Positions 35,810 to 46,267 are shown, counted from the first letter of the stretch. The stretch: 64,000 nucleotides of DNA from Alopecurus myosuroides (GCA_028641055.1 CM054057.1:720374310-720438309); one strand, 5' to 3'. Notes: generated by a model from the letters alone, not told the origin. Made by a program: numbers and translations.

Positions 35810-36409
35810 TCAAGTATTTGCAAGTGAAGAAGCATCAACATCATATTTTGATCTAATAATAGAGTCAAAGGTTAGCTTCATCTTCTTTCTAGGAAAGTGT
35901 TCCAAACCTTTCTTGAGGGGAAGTTGATATTTAATACTCCCCTCTTTCATGTCAATAATAGCACCAACAGTTCTAAGAAACGGTCTTCCCAAAACAATAG
36001 GAAAAGAAGCACTGCATTGAATGTTCATAACAACAAAATAAACAGGGGCAAGGTTATTATTAACCATAATAAGAACATCATCAATTCTACCAAGAGGTTT
36101 CTTCTTAGCATTATCAGCAAGATGAACATCCAAATAACAGTGTTCCAACGGTGGAAAATCAAGCATATTATAAAGCTTTTGAGCCATAACAGAGATACTA
36201 GAACCAAGATCACACAAAGCATTGCAATCAAAATCATTTACTTTTATCTTAATGATAGGCTTCCAACCATCATCAAATTTTCTAGGGATAGATGTCTCAA
36301 GTTTCAAATTTTCTTCCCTAACTTTCATGAGAGCATTGGTAATATGTTTAGTAAAGACCATATTCATGGCACTAGCATTTGGACTTCTAGAAAGCTTTTG
36401 TAGAAACAT
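35810..36409 (-). pseudogene. Element E protease domain
   Basis: A 199-codon open frame. After a linker (KVREENLKLETSI) comes an aspartic-protease fold with the active-site segment ALCDLGSSISVM (Asp present, Leu-Gly in place of the usual Thr-Gly), then HLADNAKKKPLGRIDDVLI and the flap-distal FPIVLGRPFLRTVGAIID. It is separated from the gag frame by only one in-frame TAA at 36418-36416. This is an Athila-type gag-pro protein. In element A the catalytic part is deleted. Gag-pro function would depend on partner elements, since no polymerase is encoded. Confidence 0.8.
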
Positions 36410-36415
36410 AATAAC

Positions 36416-37754
36416 TTAATATATATTGCAATCATCAATATCAAAATCATTTTCATAAAAATTAATGGAACCATTATCTCCCACATTTCTTTCAGCACTT
36501 TTATCAGAAGTAGTTTCAGCAGTTTTAGGCAATTTAGCACGTTTCACCAAAGGAGTAGGGACTTTATTAACACCAACTACTTTACCATTGATAGTAGGAG
36601 GTTTACTAGCACTTGGAACTTCAGTTTTACTAGTGGTTGTGATAATACAAACTCTAGGAATATTATTCTTTTCAGCTAGTTCTTCTTCTCTTTCCCACCT
36701 AGCACGTAATTCAGCCATCAATCTAACATTATTGTCTATTTGAACTTGGATGACGTTCAAAGTTTTTTTTTAACATCTTGTGGCAAAACCTCCAGTTTTA
36801 GAAAATCAACATCAATAGCAAGGCTATCTACTTTAGAGGCAAGAACATCTATTTTACAAAGCTTTTCCTCAACAGATTTATTAAAAGCAGTTTGTGTGCT
36901 AATAAATTCTTTAAGCATGTTTTCAAGATCATAGGTAGAGCTTTTATTATTATTGTAGGAGTTGCCATAAGAATTACCATAACCATTATTAGGAGGATAG
37001 GGCTTATATTTGTTTCCTCCAAAATTATTTCTATAAGCATTGTTGTTAAAATTATTATTTCTAATAAAGTTCACATAAACATGCTCTTCTTGAGCAACCA
37101 AATAGGCTAAAGGAACATATTAAGATCAACTTGATCTTTACCATTAACAATCATAGACATAATAGCATCAAGCCTTTCACTTAAAGAGGAGGTTTCCTCA
37201 ACAGAATTTACCTTCTTACCTTGTGGAGCTCTCTCAGTGTGCCACTCTGAATAATTTATCATCATATCATCAAGAAGATTTGTTGCATTTCCCAAAGTGA
37301 TGGACATAAAGGTACCTCCAGCAGCTGAATCCAATAGGTTCCTTGAGGAGAAATTCAGTCCTGCATAGAAGGTTTGTATAATCATCCAAGTAGTCAGTCC
37401 ATGAGTGGGACAATTCTTCACCATAGTTTTCATTCTTTCCCAAGCTTTAGCAACATGTTCATTATCAAATTGCTTAAAATTCATTATGTCACTTCTCAGG
37501 GATATCATCTTAGCAGGAGGATAATATTTTCCAATGAAAGCATCTTTACACTTAGTCCATGAATCAATACTATTTCTAGGCAAAGATAGCAACCATTCTT
37601 TAGCTCTTCCTCTCAAAAAGAAAGGAAATAATTTCAGTTTAATAATATCTCCATCCACATCTTTATATTTTTGCATCTCATATAGTTCAACAAAATTATT
37701 AAGGTGAGCAGCAGCAGCATCAGTACTAATACCAATTTTTTTTTCTTTCATCAC
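36416..37754 (-). pseudogene. Element E gag
   Basis: Three adjoining frames: 37754-37107 (capsid: GRAKEWLLSLPRNSI, AKAWERMKTMVKNCP, FYAGLNFSSRNLLDSAAGG), 37101-36757 (Asn/Tyr-rich: NFNNNAYRNNFGGN, then a coiled coil) and 36760-36416 (ELRARWEREEELAEKNN). The first two are joined by a small frameshift near 37120. The last two meet at an A9 run (T9 on the + strand, 36764-36772), a likely slippage site. The residues that precede LVMREKFSG in element A are missing, because the element is cut near 37775. The reading frame is much better preserved than in element A. Confidence 0.82.
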
Positions 37755-37775
37755 AAGATTTAATAAAGCAGGCTT

Positions 37776-38637
37776 AATCTCATGGACAGTTGAATCGACA
37801 TGTAGCTAGAATTGTATCGATGTTTTCAAAAACAAAGGAAAATGGAAAATGGTGAAGTACCTGGAAGGTACTTGGAAATGGAATTTTGTACCTCGGAGGT
37901 ACTGGATAATGTTAAACTTGTAAGTGTTTGTTTTCCAAGAAGTTTTGCAAAGAAAATTTCTTTTCTTCAAATGCCTTTACAAAAATCTTGTGGATATGCA
38001 GTATCTACAAGATAAAATTATATATGTTTTGAAGTATCTTCTTCAACAAAGTTTATAAAACTTTGTGCACCCATGATGAATCGTATATCCATCATGGCTA
38101 GTTGAACCCTTAGTGTAGCCTACCTATAACCACCCCATATGCAAGCTTGAATCTTTAAACTTCATTTAGGGTGTCTTGCAGAGTACAGTCAAATGTACTC
38201 ACATTGGTTTTGTCCCTGGCTATTTACCTGGTCAGACTTCGAGGAGCAGCCACAGGATAATCTCTACGAGGAGGAGTACTTTGATGACCCTGCAAACTAG
38301 GCATGTCTCCCGACCAGCAGTCTATTTGTGTTAAGGCGTGACTTGGGTCCTGTCACGTTGTGTTTTGTCTTCCGCTTTCGTGTGTGTTGCCCCCCTTGCG
38401 TGGAATTTACCTAAGACTTGGTCAGGTGACCATTTATGTAAGACTTGTGTTTATTCATGTAATGGATGTTATAATCTGGTTACCAACTCTAAATACGTTG
38501 TTCACGACTGATTGATCCGGGAACGTGTATGTATGCATATTGGAGGTCTTGGACTACTAGTTCGGGGTCCCCCACATTGTCAAGGGGCCAGTACTGCACG
38601 CAACGGTATAGCCTGTGTTGGGTTGTATTACTACAGA
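37776..38637 (+). mobile_element. Gypsy/chromovirus-like LTR end, + strand, truncated
   Basis: GC-moderate, non-coding, and ending 'gggttgtattactaca', two bases before an initiator-Met primer site at 38638. It differs from element B's LTR. It carries 'cttcgaggagcagcc' and 'gaggaggagtac' blocks typical of LTR regulatory tails. The left boundary with element E is placed near 37775, where gag homology stops. Confidence 0.6.
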
Positions 38638-38650
38638 TGGTATCAGAGCA
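38638..38650 (+). other. Primer binding site (tRNA-iMet type)
   Basis: A short 'ga' spacer and then TGGTATCAGAGCA follow the LTR end, so an element body in + orientation begins here. That body is not recognisable. Confidence 0.75.
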
Positions 38651-39148
38651 ATATGTTGAGTGTAGGATCGAGCCATAGAAAATGGATAAGAAAATCCATA
38701 GGACGAAAACATATTTTTCAAATCCTTCACATAGTTCTTGAATTCATTCTCATAATCTTCTCATTTTTACCTTTTAGTTCCACCTCCCCCTCTTCAAAAA
38801 TGTAACAGAGATCCCTATAGAGAAGAAGACTCGCTTCAAGATAGAGAAAAAAGCTCACTTCAAGAAGGAAACGCCGATGCATACTATTGGAGCTCTTAGA
38901 AGACACTAGGTTGCCCACCACAGTCTTTCTTAGTTATCAAGAACGTGTTAGGTGTTGACCATATTATTATATAGCATTGATAGTTCGAGTATTTTCAACT
39001 ATTTTATTTTCAAACATTAGCTATCATTTTTGCGGGAAATTATACACTATTTTTGAAAAATATTTTAAAGTGGTTGGATGCTTGTTTAATTATTGTTTAA
39101 GTAATGATTTGTTCATACTAGCATAGGTAGCTATTTTATTTAGACATA
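38651..39148. other. Unassigned sequence left of the Helitron
   Basis: About 500 bases, AT-rich, with no domain-bearing frame. By context it is the decayed body of the element whose LTR ends at 38637. It continues after 43569 once the Helitron is removed. Confidence 0.4.
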
Positions 39149-39152
39149 CTAG

Positions 39153-39178
39153 CAAAATGCCCGTGCGTTGCAACGGGA
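39153..39178 (-). other. Helitron 3' terminal hairpin
   Basis: On the - strand CCCGTTGCAACGCACGGG (stem CCCGT/ACGGG, 39177-39160), then 'cattttg' and the terminal CTAG. The position, about 11 bases before the end, is standard for Helitron termination. Confidence 0.8.
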
Positions 39179-39699
39179 GAGAAAAAATATGAGTCACGAG
39201 CACGCACGCAGTACGGTTTTATTGGTATAACCCGGGATCAAAATGACTAAACCCAAAATTTCTTGTCAATATTTTGATCTTCAATTTTCAATTATATTTT
39301 GCAATTTAACACTGTGATTCCATTAGAGCATTGACTTCGCAAGATTGCCAGTTAAAACCAGAATTAACTCTATAATTTAGATCCGGTCCCTTGATTACCC
39401 AACAAACCAGAAAAATCCACAAGTACCAAGATGACTTGCAAGTTCTTCTCCAAATTGCTTCTGCCGGTCTTCTATCATCTTGACCTCAGGAGTCGCCGTT
39501 TGATGCCAATTAACTGTAGCAGTGTAACCTTATGCTGAAAAAGAGAAGAGTACATGGTGAGCAGCAACAGAAGAGCAATGGAAGAAACAGAAAGGATATC
39601 AAGAATATGGTATGTATGTACAAAGTAAAACATCAGGTTTTTAACATCCACATACAGATAATTGCCTTAATTAAATACCTCTTTTAACTTATGGAAATA

Positions 39700-40390
39700 G
39701 AAATGACTTCAATATCCCCCAATTTGTTCCTGTCATTCCCTCCAAATCTGAGATCACTAATGACTTTAGATAAGTATTACAAAGATTTTTTTCAAGAAAT
39801 TGCAGCAATCAGTACCCAGTCGACACGCAATCAAACATGCTTTCACAATCAAACTGCCCATGTTACAGAGACCTGGAGAATGAACTCTTACGGGACAATA
39901 AAACATTTACTTGAGAACTCTTTCCAAGCTATGGCAGGGGTACAAGATTGCACGCAGCCACCTAGGTTTGAGTCTAATTTTGAGAAATCCAGGGACTAAG
40001 TCTTATCCCACCTCACTCAAAATTTATTCACCATTCGAAAGCAAGAACATACTTCATGCATATCCAGAGATTGTAGAAGTTATCATGACTCAACTAATCT
40101 AATCTTGAAACATAGATTTCAGCTAACAAATAAAAATATGATGATACCTTCTCGTGTGGGCCATCGATAATCAAGCAAAATACCCAGGAAGTAACACCCA
40201 AAAGAACCAGAGAGTTCAACCGAGCACCTTCTTTCAGAACACATGTACATGTTCTTCTTATATTCCGTCGAATGGCTAGCACAAATGATGCAACTGTTTT
40301 CAAGGGTTGGGATGTCAGTGTTAAACTCTCCAGCTCCAAGCAATGCGTATCACAAAGATCTGAAATATATGGTAAATCAATCATCATTAA
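39700..40390 (-). pseudogene. Possible captured gene fragment in the Helitron
   Basis: The - strand frame 40387-40094 (97 codons) holds a stretch flanked by an AG before 'atctttgtgatacg' and a GT after 'cccacacgagaag', so it looks like one exon of a captured gene. It encodes 'VLLGVTSWVFCLIIDGP', a hydrophobic segment. An overlapping frame is also open, so the reading is uncertain. No family is recognised. Confidence 0.3.
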
Positions 40391-40399
40391 TGCACACAG

Positions 40400-41785
40400 A
40401 TGTTCAGAAGTAATTTTATTTCATACAAACATGGAAAAGGTGAGGCACAATCTAAGCAACTTAACAGTTTTTTCATGGTTAGGTGAAAAGTATTTTTCCT
40501 TGCACCCTACAACATAGTTTACATCTGCACAGATGATACAACATATTTGAGTACATCACAGAGCACTAATGGTTGTACAGCTTCGGTACAGCCCAAGCAC
40601 AGTATGGGTAAACAATAACCGAACTCCGGTGCCACCGACGGGATCACAATGTTTAGCGTATCAACCGGTGAGGCGTAGCATAAATAAGAAGCTCGAGATC
40701 CGATGTATTACCAGATTGGACGGGAACAGTCTGGTAGATCTGATCTAAGGGCCTCCTAGCATTGCACGACCGAGTGGGACTCCAAGCTCATCGGGGAAAT
40801 GGATCCTGCAGCTGCCTCCCTGATCTTAGTGTCCATAGAATTGCTTTCCAATACCTCCCAAGCAGTCCACCTTGAATCTAAACATTGTAGTCCTCATAAA
40901 CCTCCTCCTCTGCATTTTAACAACATCCCAGTTGCAAAAACATTCATAAGTATCGAATCAGCCCTTTTTATAAGACTTTGAAAGTATTCTGACTACATAC
41001 TTTTCCTGTCTAGTTGATCACTTGATGATCGTCAATTGATTCACCAGTTTGGTGGGTGCCCAAACCACAAAATTTCCCCATATACGAAGCTGATTTTCTG
41101 GAGTTGTGCAAGCCATACAACATATGTCAGGGCAGGAATTTTCACAAGAGATGGTTCTCGTGGTGAATTATCGAAAGGATGAGAATCCTACGAAATTACC
41201 ATGGCAATGATGGGCGCCGCATGTCACCTTCTCTACGCTCGTGTGGGCGGTCACCATCGTCTTGTCGTCGATCGCGCCTGCAACCGCACCCGCATTTTCC
41301 TCTTACCGAAATTATTATAATTTGTTTATGATTTAATAGTGAACACCGGAACTATCGCAGTTAATACTACATTTGGAACCAAATTTAAACCTCCAAAGTC
41401 AATTGTCCTGTGATAAAACTTTAAAACAATTATGGTTCACTCAAATAAGAGTACATTCTAAGCATTGTAAACTTCCAGGACCTTCATGTCATGCAAAATT
41501 AAGGGAATAAGTGTAATTGTGCTTGCCGCTGCTATTTTCTGGAATTCATCAATTCACCTACAATGGAAAAGCTATGTAATGAACTTATTCATCAGTGTCA
41601 TATGTTGAGAACAATGGGAGAACTATACCTTTTCTTCGGTGAATGTCAAGACCTTGGAGCATGAGCTTGAATTGCAGGATAGTAGCCATTTGTTATATGA
41701 CCATGACCGGTTGTACAACAACCATGTTGATCCTGATATTCTTTGCAACCAGAAAGAAATCTCCAACTCTGCATAATGAAAAAAA
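40400..41785. other. Helitron interior, no gene seen
   Basis: Mixed, mostly AT-rich sequence with only short frames. Fragments such as 40799-40981 have no domain. It could be intronic sequence carried with captured exons. Confidence 0.4.
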
Positions 41786-41787
41786 TC

Positions 41788-41889
41788 AGAACAATCTTAA
41801 CCATATCTAAGAGACAGACTGCATTAGAGGAAAATTTAAGAACAATCTTAACCATATCTAAGAGACAGACTGCATTAGAGGAAAATTCC
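41788..41889. repeat. 51-bp perfect or near-perfect tandem duplication
   Basis: 'agaacaatcttaaccatatc' begins copies at 41788 and 41839. The units match through 'gcattagaggaaaatt'. The high identity implies a recent duplication inside the Helitron. Confidence 0.9.
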
Positions 41890-42189
41890 ACAATGCATCC
41901 GATTGGAATAAGCTGCATGGACATAATATCATTAGTGATGAGATAGTCTGCTGGAAAAAAGACGACGGAAGATAAAGTGATGCCATGGTTATCACTAAAC
42001 ATATCACTGCCTCAATATTGCCAACCGGTATACCATATTCCATATGTCCTTATCAAGTTACCGGTGAAGAAATTTCTTGCCAATAGACAAAGACTAACAG
42101 TAAGCCCGATTTGGTGAGGTTGGGCCGGGAGCTAGGCGGACATGAGAAGGATGGGTGGTAAATAAGAGGGGATTAATTGGTGTGTAAGC

Positions 42190-42785
42190 TAACCTGGATG
42201 CTCCATTGTCGTCCTTGGTTGATGTCGTTTCTGTCAATGGTCACGTGGAGGCAGAGAGGGCAAATTCGGGGCAGGGCCAGGGAGGCGGTCCTTGGCCACA
42301 GAGACGGGATTCGGCTGTGTGTCGAACCTCCTGAAGCTGCAGAGCTGGTGAAGTCGGGAGGAGAGGCGCGAGATCTCATCCTCGATGTGGCCAATCTCGG
42401 CATCCACGTTGTCGCACTCGGGGCGACTGTTCTCCTTGTCGTCCCTAGAGTGAACGGGGGTAGCGTGCGCATGTTAGATAGAGGCGGAGGAGGGTGAGGA
42501 GTGGTTGAAGGCGGCGTTGTCCGGACGTGCACCAGCAGGATCAGCGGGCCGATCTGGTGCGGTGCTGCTGGCACGTACGGATCTTGTGTGGTGCATGGGC
42601 TCGGAGGACGTCCCCATCTGCTCCATTCCCGGCCATGTGGGATGGCCGGTGGAGGTGAAGCAGTGACAAGAGTGGCTGACAGACTATCGGCGGCGGCGAG
42701 CTCAAGGTGGAGCTGCTCACTGGTAGAGAGAGGTGGTCGGGGAGAGGGATAGGATGCCGGCGAGGGAGCAGACGGGGGAGGGGAT
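42190..42785 (-). pseudogene. Captured GC-rich exon with coiled coil in the Helitron
   Basis: Among several open - strand frames, the one near 42440-42230 reads as a plausible protein: CDNVDAEIGHIEDEISRLSS followed by RLHQL, an amphipathic helix of coiled-coil type, then a Pro-rich tail ending at a stop near 42238. The longer 215-codon frame 42820-42173 in another phase is Ser/Pro/Thr-rich and probably a shadow. The upstream part of the exon is displaced by the TIR element at 42786-43173. It looks like an N-terminal exon of a host gene carried by the Helitron. The donor gene was not identified. Confidence 0.5.
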
Positions 42786-43173
42786 CTAAGGCTGGTACCA
42801 ATGCATCTCCCACTATTCACGGGCTATAGCCCCGCCACGTCACCGTTTTTCACCACTCTCACGCCACTCTCACAGCACGGTGCCAGTGCACGGGCTATAG
42901 CCCACACTATCACACTCCTCTCCCCACTATCGCCCGGACTATCGCCCCCATTGGCACCGCGTCGCCCCGCTATCGCCCCTCACTCTCGCCCCAGGCAGCC
43001 GCTGTCGCCCCGCCAACGCGGGCGGGAAGCCGGGCGACAGCGCCCTCTCGCCGGGCGCCAGCGCCACCGCCCGGCGGCTCCCTCTCGCCCGCCATCTCGC
43101 CTCCTCTCGCCCCGCGCGGGGCGATAGCGCCCCCTACCGCCCCCCTTACAACCCCGGTTGGCACCAGCCTTAG
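42786..43173. mobile_element. MITE-like element with TIRs, GC-rich
   Basis: Terminal inverted repeats 'ctaaggctggtaccaa' (42786-42801) and 'ttggcaccagccttag' (43158-43173), one mismatch. The interior is full of 'gggctatagcccc'-type palindromes and 'ctatcgcccc' repeats. A direct target duplication was not certain (CTA and TAG at the ends are inverse, not direct). It encodes no protein. Confidence 0.65.
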
Positions 43174-43569
43174 CCGCGGGGTGAGCGATGTCAGCAGGCG
43201 AGATCTATGGGAGAGCATGAGAGCGAGGAGCGGTGACGTCGGGAGCATTATCTTCTTGGTCCCACTAGTCGGTGCCAAAATTTGTTCGAGAGGTGCGACG
43301 AAGGAGCTAGACGAAGCAGGAAGCCGAGTGCCTGTGTGGGCGAAAAAGGAACAAAATTCCTTTTATTTAGGTAGTAGAGATAGAGAAGATAGGAAGAGAT
43401 AGGATGAGAGAAGAGAAGATAAGGCTGCATGCATCTAACAAATCTAACAAACTTAACAAGATAAGCCTCCATTCAACGTAGAGTTGGCAAAAAAAATAGT
43501 GTGGTGGCATTTGATGCGTAATTATGTTGAAGTGTGACACTATCGCCACTGTAACCTTAATAGTAAAGA
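43174..43569 (-). mobile_element. Helitron 5' terminal part
   Basis: Sequence from the nested TIR element to the Helitron's 5' end. The terminal TCTTTACTATTAAGG (- strand, 43569-43555) resembles grass Helitron starts (TCTCTACTATTA-type). No gene is seen. Confidence 0.65.
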
Positions 43570-43840
43570 TCTATCTAAACTCATCTATTATAAACCCAAT
43601 AGATGCCTTTCTACAACAATCGCTACATCAACCACCCTAAGATGCCACTTGCAATTCGACAACTATTGGAGATGACCTAGAACCTAGCCAAAAAGCAAGA
43701 CAAGGAATTCATATATTCTAGACAAATGAGTCAGCACGACACAACTACGTCGATCCAAAAGATAGAAGAAACAATGAAGGATGTCACTGTTGTTGCTAAT
43801 GTGATGGTTCGTTCTGCCACACAATTTATAGGTGGAGATT
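43570..43840. other. Unassigned sequence right of the Helitron
   Basis: Joins to 39148 when the Helitron is removed. One open stretch from 43729 (MSQHDTTTSIQKIEETMKDV) is coiled-coil-like but short. No family is recognised. Confidence 0.35.
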
Positions 43841-44812
43841 CTCTATACTGGTGAACGATGCACAACACAATTGAAAAAACAAGGAGTGAAGATCATCAAA
43901 TACAGATCTACGCATGCCTTCAATGATACCAAGTTGAATTCCTACACATTCAACGTTGAATCTTGTAATCGCGTGAACCATAAACGTCGTAATCAATTAC
44001 TTATATCTCGCGATATTTTACTTGTCCAAGATCCGATTATTGTTATCAACCATACCTAGTTCGATCGTGTTACCGAGAAGTACTCTTTTACTCGTTCTGT
44101 GATATGATATCCTTGTGACCTAGTCAAGTTCTTGCAAGCGGTGTCGATGTGATATCGTAATCAATTACTTATATCTCGCGATATTTTACTTGTACGAGAT
44201 CCGGTCATTGTTATCAACCATACCTAGTTCGATCTCGTTACCGACAAGTACTCTTTTACTCGTTCTGTGATATGATATTCTTGTGACCTAGTCACATTCT
44301 TGCAAGCGGTGTCGATGTGATATCACCGAGAGAGCCTAGAGTATATCTTTCCGTAATCTGGATGGACAAATCCCACTTTTGATCCATTAGCCTCAACTAA
44401 TACTTTCAGAGTACCAACGCCACCTTTATAGTCACCCTTTTACAGTATGGCACTTGATGTCATCAAAGCACTCCTCCGGTGTTACTGATTGGCATGATCT
44501 CATGGTTTAAGGATTAGGGTTACTTCATATGCATATAAAAACGTAAACTTAATGGCTTGATCGCATTGTTATACTTTCTTTGGGTATGTGTTCATCACAA
44601 CATCCAATTTTCATGATGAGGAAACCATGTCATCAGTTAATCAACGGGCTAGTTAAACAAGAGAAGTTACTAGAAACTCTTGTTTGTTTATTAGACACAG
44701 ATGTATTAACGTTTCCGGTTAATACAATTATAGCATGAGAAATAAACATTCATAAACATGGAATAAGATAATAAACTCTTTATTATTGCCTCTTTGGCAT
44801 ATTCCTTTCAGT
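43841..44812 (-). mobile_element. Copia-type LTR remnant (BARE/Angela/Maximus-like), - strand
   Basis: On the - strand it opens 'aaggaatatgccaaagaggcaataataaag' at about 44812, the characteristic beginning of the large Triticeae Copia LTRs, and continues with 'ccatgagatcatgcca' and 'gtaacgagatcgaactagg' blocks in the usual order. It includes a 168-bp tandem duplication and stops near 43840. No coding region is attached. Confidence 0.65.
43988..44323. repeat. 168-bp tandem duplication in the Copia LTR
   Basis: 'cgtaatcaattacttatatc' starts copies at 43988 and 44156. The units match through 'gcaagcggtgtcgatgtgatat' with few changes. Confidence 0.9.
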
Positions 44813-44849
44813 AGGCGCATCCACCACCACACCATGAGTCCTCGATGAC

Positions 44850-45250
44850 GAGCCGCTTCCCCGGTGCCTACTCTACTTCATCTACGTTGCGGGAGGTCTG
44901 CCAGATCACTGCCTTGGTGTGACCTAGTTCTCGCCTGTGATCGTGGAGAGTCTCAAATCTTCATCGACAACATCCCGACTTCGTCAACGGTGCTTGATCA
45001 TCTTACGAGGTTGTGTTGGTTATCACGTACGTGTGGATACGTTGAGGTGTTGCGCTGATGTTACTTGATCGCGGGATAATAGATCTCCGCGCGATTAGAC
45101 GCGTCAAATTGCGGGGATCGACTACGTCTACTTCCACATCGACCTCGTCACACATAATCTTCCGCTAGTTCGACATACGAGGGTATGTACTGTTGTCTCC
45201 CGCCTTGCTTTGGATCTTGGTTTATGCGCTAGATTTTTCTATCATTCTAA
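44850..45250 (+). mobile_element. Copia-like LTR tail, + strand
   Basis: The run of short blocks 'gtacgtgtggatac', 'gatctccgcgcgatt', 'gatcgactacgtctac' and 'gagggtatgtact' resembles the 3' end of large Copia LTRs. Orientation is opposite to the neighbour on the left, so two LTR remnants abut. Boundaries are approximate. Confidence 0.45.
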
Positions 45251-45411
45251 AAAGCATCAAGCAGTCTTTCAGAACACGGTTATGATACAGTCCCGTAATA
45301 TAAATATAAACAATATTCATCAATTATTTCGAAGTTTTACTCAACCGGTGAGTGGAAGCATTAGGTCATGGCATCAGAAAATTATGGCTAAAAAATATTA
45401 TGTGATGTTTG

Positions 45412-45560
45412 GAAGGTCAATGAAAGATAATCTCACACAACTGAAAGTGGTCATTAGACGAATGAAAGTCTTATAACCAATGTTATGTAAGGAGTAGTGA
45501 CTGCCACACAACGGATGCACTAGAATTATAAGTGTATGAAATCTCTCTAAGAAGTGACAA
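45412..45560 (-). mobile_element. Scrap of Athila-like internal spacer
   Basis: Similar to 58332-58480 in element F in the same orientation ('ggaaggtcaatg', 'gccacacaacggatgcac', 'ataagtgtatgaaa'). It is the only part of that element family here. Confidence 0.7.
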
Positions 45561-45749
45561 TGTGGTGGGTAATTTAATTACATTGTTGTTATGTGTGTTT
45601 AATTGTTATCCCGACCTTGCCTAATATTATAAACTTGTATTTTTCTGCGATGTGAATCATGCATGCTTAACTATGTTGTTATGCCATATATGATCTTCTT
45701 GTCTTGCTTAATTATGATATATGGTCATGCAACTCTTGTGTCTTTGTAG
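45561..45749. other. Unassigned AT-rich segment
   Basis: No feature seen. A T-rich stretch ending 'ctttgtag' at 45750 could be an intron acceptor for the pseudogene that follows. Confidence 0.35.
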
Positions 45750-46038
45750 ATGGGATGGTATGCAGTGTACACATAGGGGGTTCGAGGAGTCTAAAGCTAA
45801 TGGATGGAGTGTTAGGCACAGGTGGAGAAGTAGGAGAGCAACAACTTCAAATCGTCTGAGACAAGAGAGGAGGGAGAAGCGATATGCTCGAGTTCCTATA
45901 GTCGCAGGAGAGCGGTGACAACCATGAATATGCGAAGGGTGCAGCTCAGATCCGGCCTTGTAGGCTCAAGGACTTCATAATCCCCATCATATTCATCATA
46001 ATCGTTTATTTGTTGTTGTCTGAATTAGTGTCTGCCTA
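45750..46038 (+). pseudogene. Decayed viroplasmin/RNase H1-N-like gene with C-terminal membrane segment
   Basis: After an acceptor-like 'tttgtag' the frame reads MGWYAVYT, stop, then keeps a family-like pattern through MEC, QVEK, SNNFKS and ETREEGEA with stops at places where Gln codons (CAG/CAA to TAG/TAA) are the likely ancestors. A second frame continues with NHEYAKGAAQIRPC and a hydrophobic end, FIIPIIFIIIVYLLLSELVS, then TAA. The MGWYAVY opening is typical of the viroplasmin/RNase H1 N-terminal domain found in cereal transposon-associated proteins. No other caulimovirus-like domain is nearby. Confidence 0.5.
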
Positions 46039-46267
46039 AAAAAAACAACGCTTGTGTGATCATAATTTGACTTGTTGAGAACTGTTAGTTAAGATGATGA
46101 GCCCATGTTTGATAACTTGTTTTTTGCATGTTATGAACTATTTACATATCTTTATTGACTCTTTTCATGTATAAAATATGATGCCACGCCAGCCAAATGT
46201 TGTTGACATACATCCCTTTCAAAACGAATAACGGTGTGAGTACACAAGCCATATCTATGATTCATAG

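Larger units (their letters stand above)
39149..43569 (-). mobile_element. Helitron, non-autonomous, 4.4 kb
   Basis: On the - strand it begins TCTTTACTATTAAGG (43569 leftward) and ends with a hairpin, seven bases and CTAG (39149). It is inserted exactly between host A (complement of 43570) and T (complement of 39148), the Helitron A^T rule. No RepHel helicase is encoded. The cargo includes a captured coiled-coil exon, possible intron-containing fragments near 40090-40400, a 51-bp duplication and a nested TIR element. Confidence 0.8.

Noticed and set aside
42173..42820. 215-codon - strand frame as a gene
   Set aside because: Ser/Pro/Thr-rich composition. Another phase gives the more protein-like coiled-coil reading, and the frame runs into the nested TIR element.
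45750..46038. Endogenous pararetrovirus (caulimovirid) because of the viroplasmin-like opening
   Set aside because: No movement protein, coat zinc finger or RT nearby. The domain also occurs in cereal cellular and transposon proteins.
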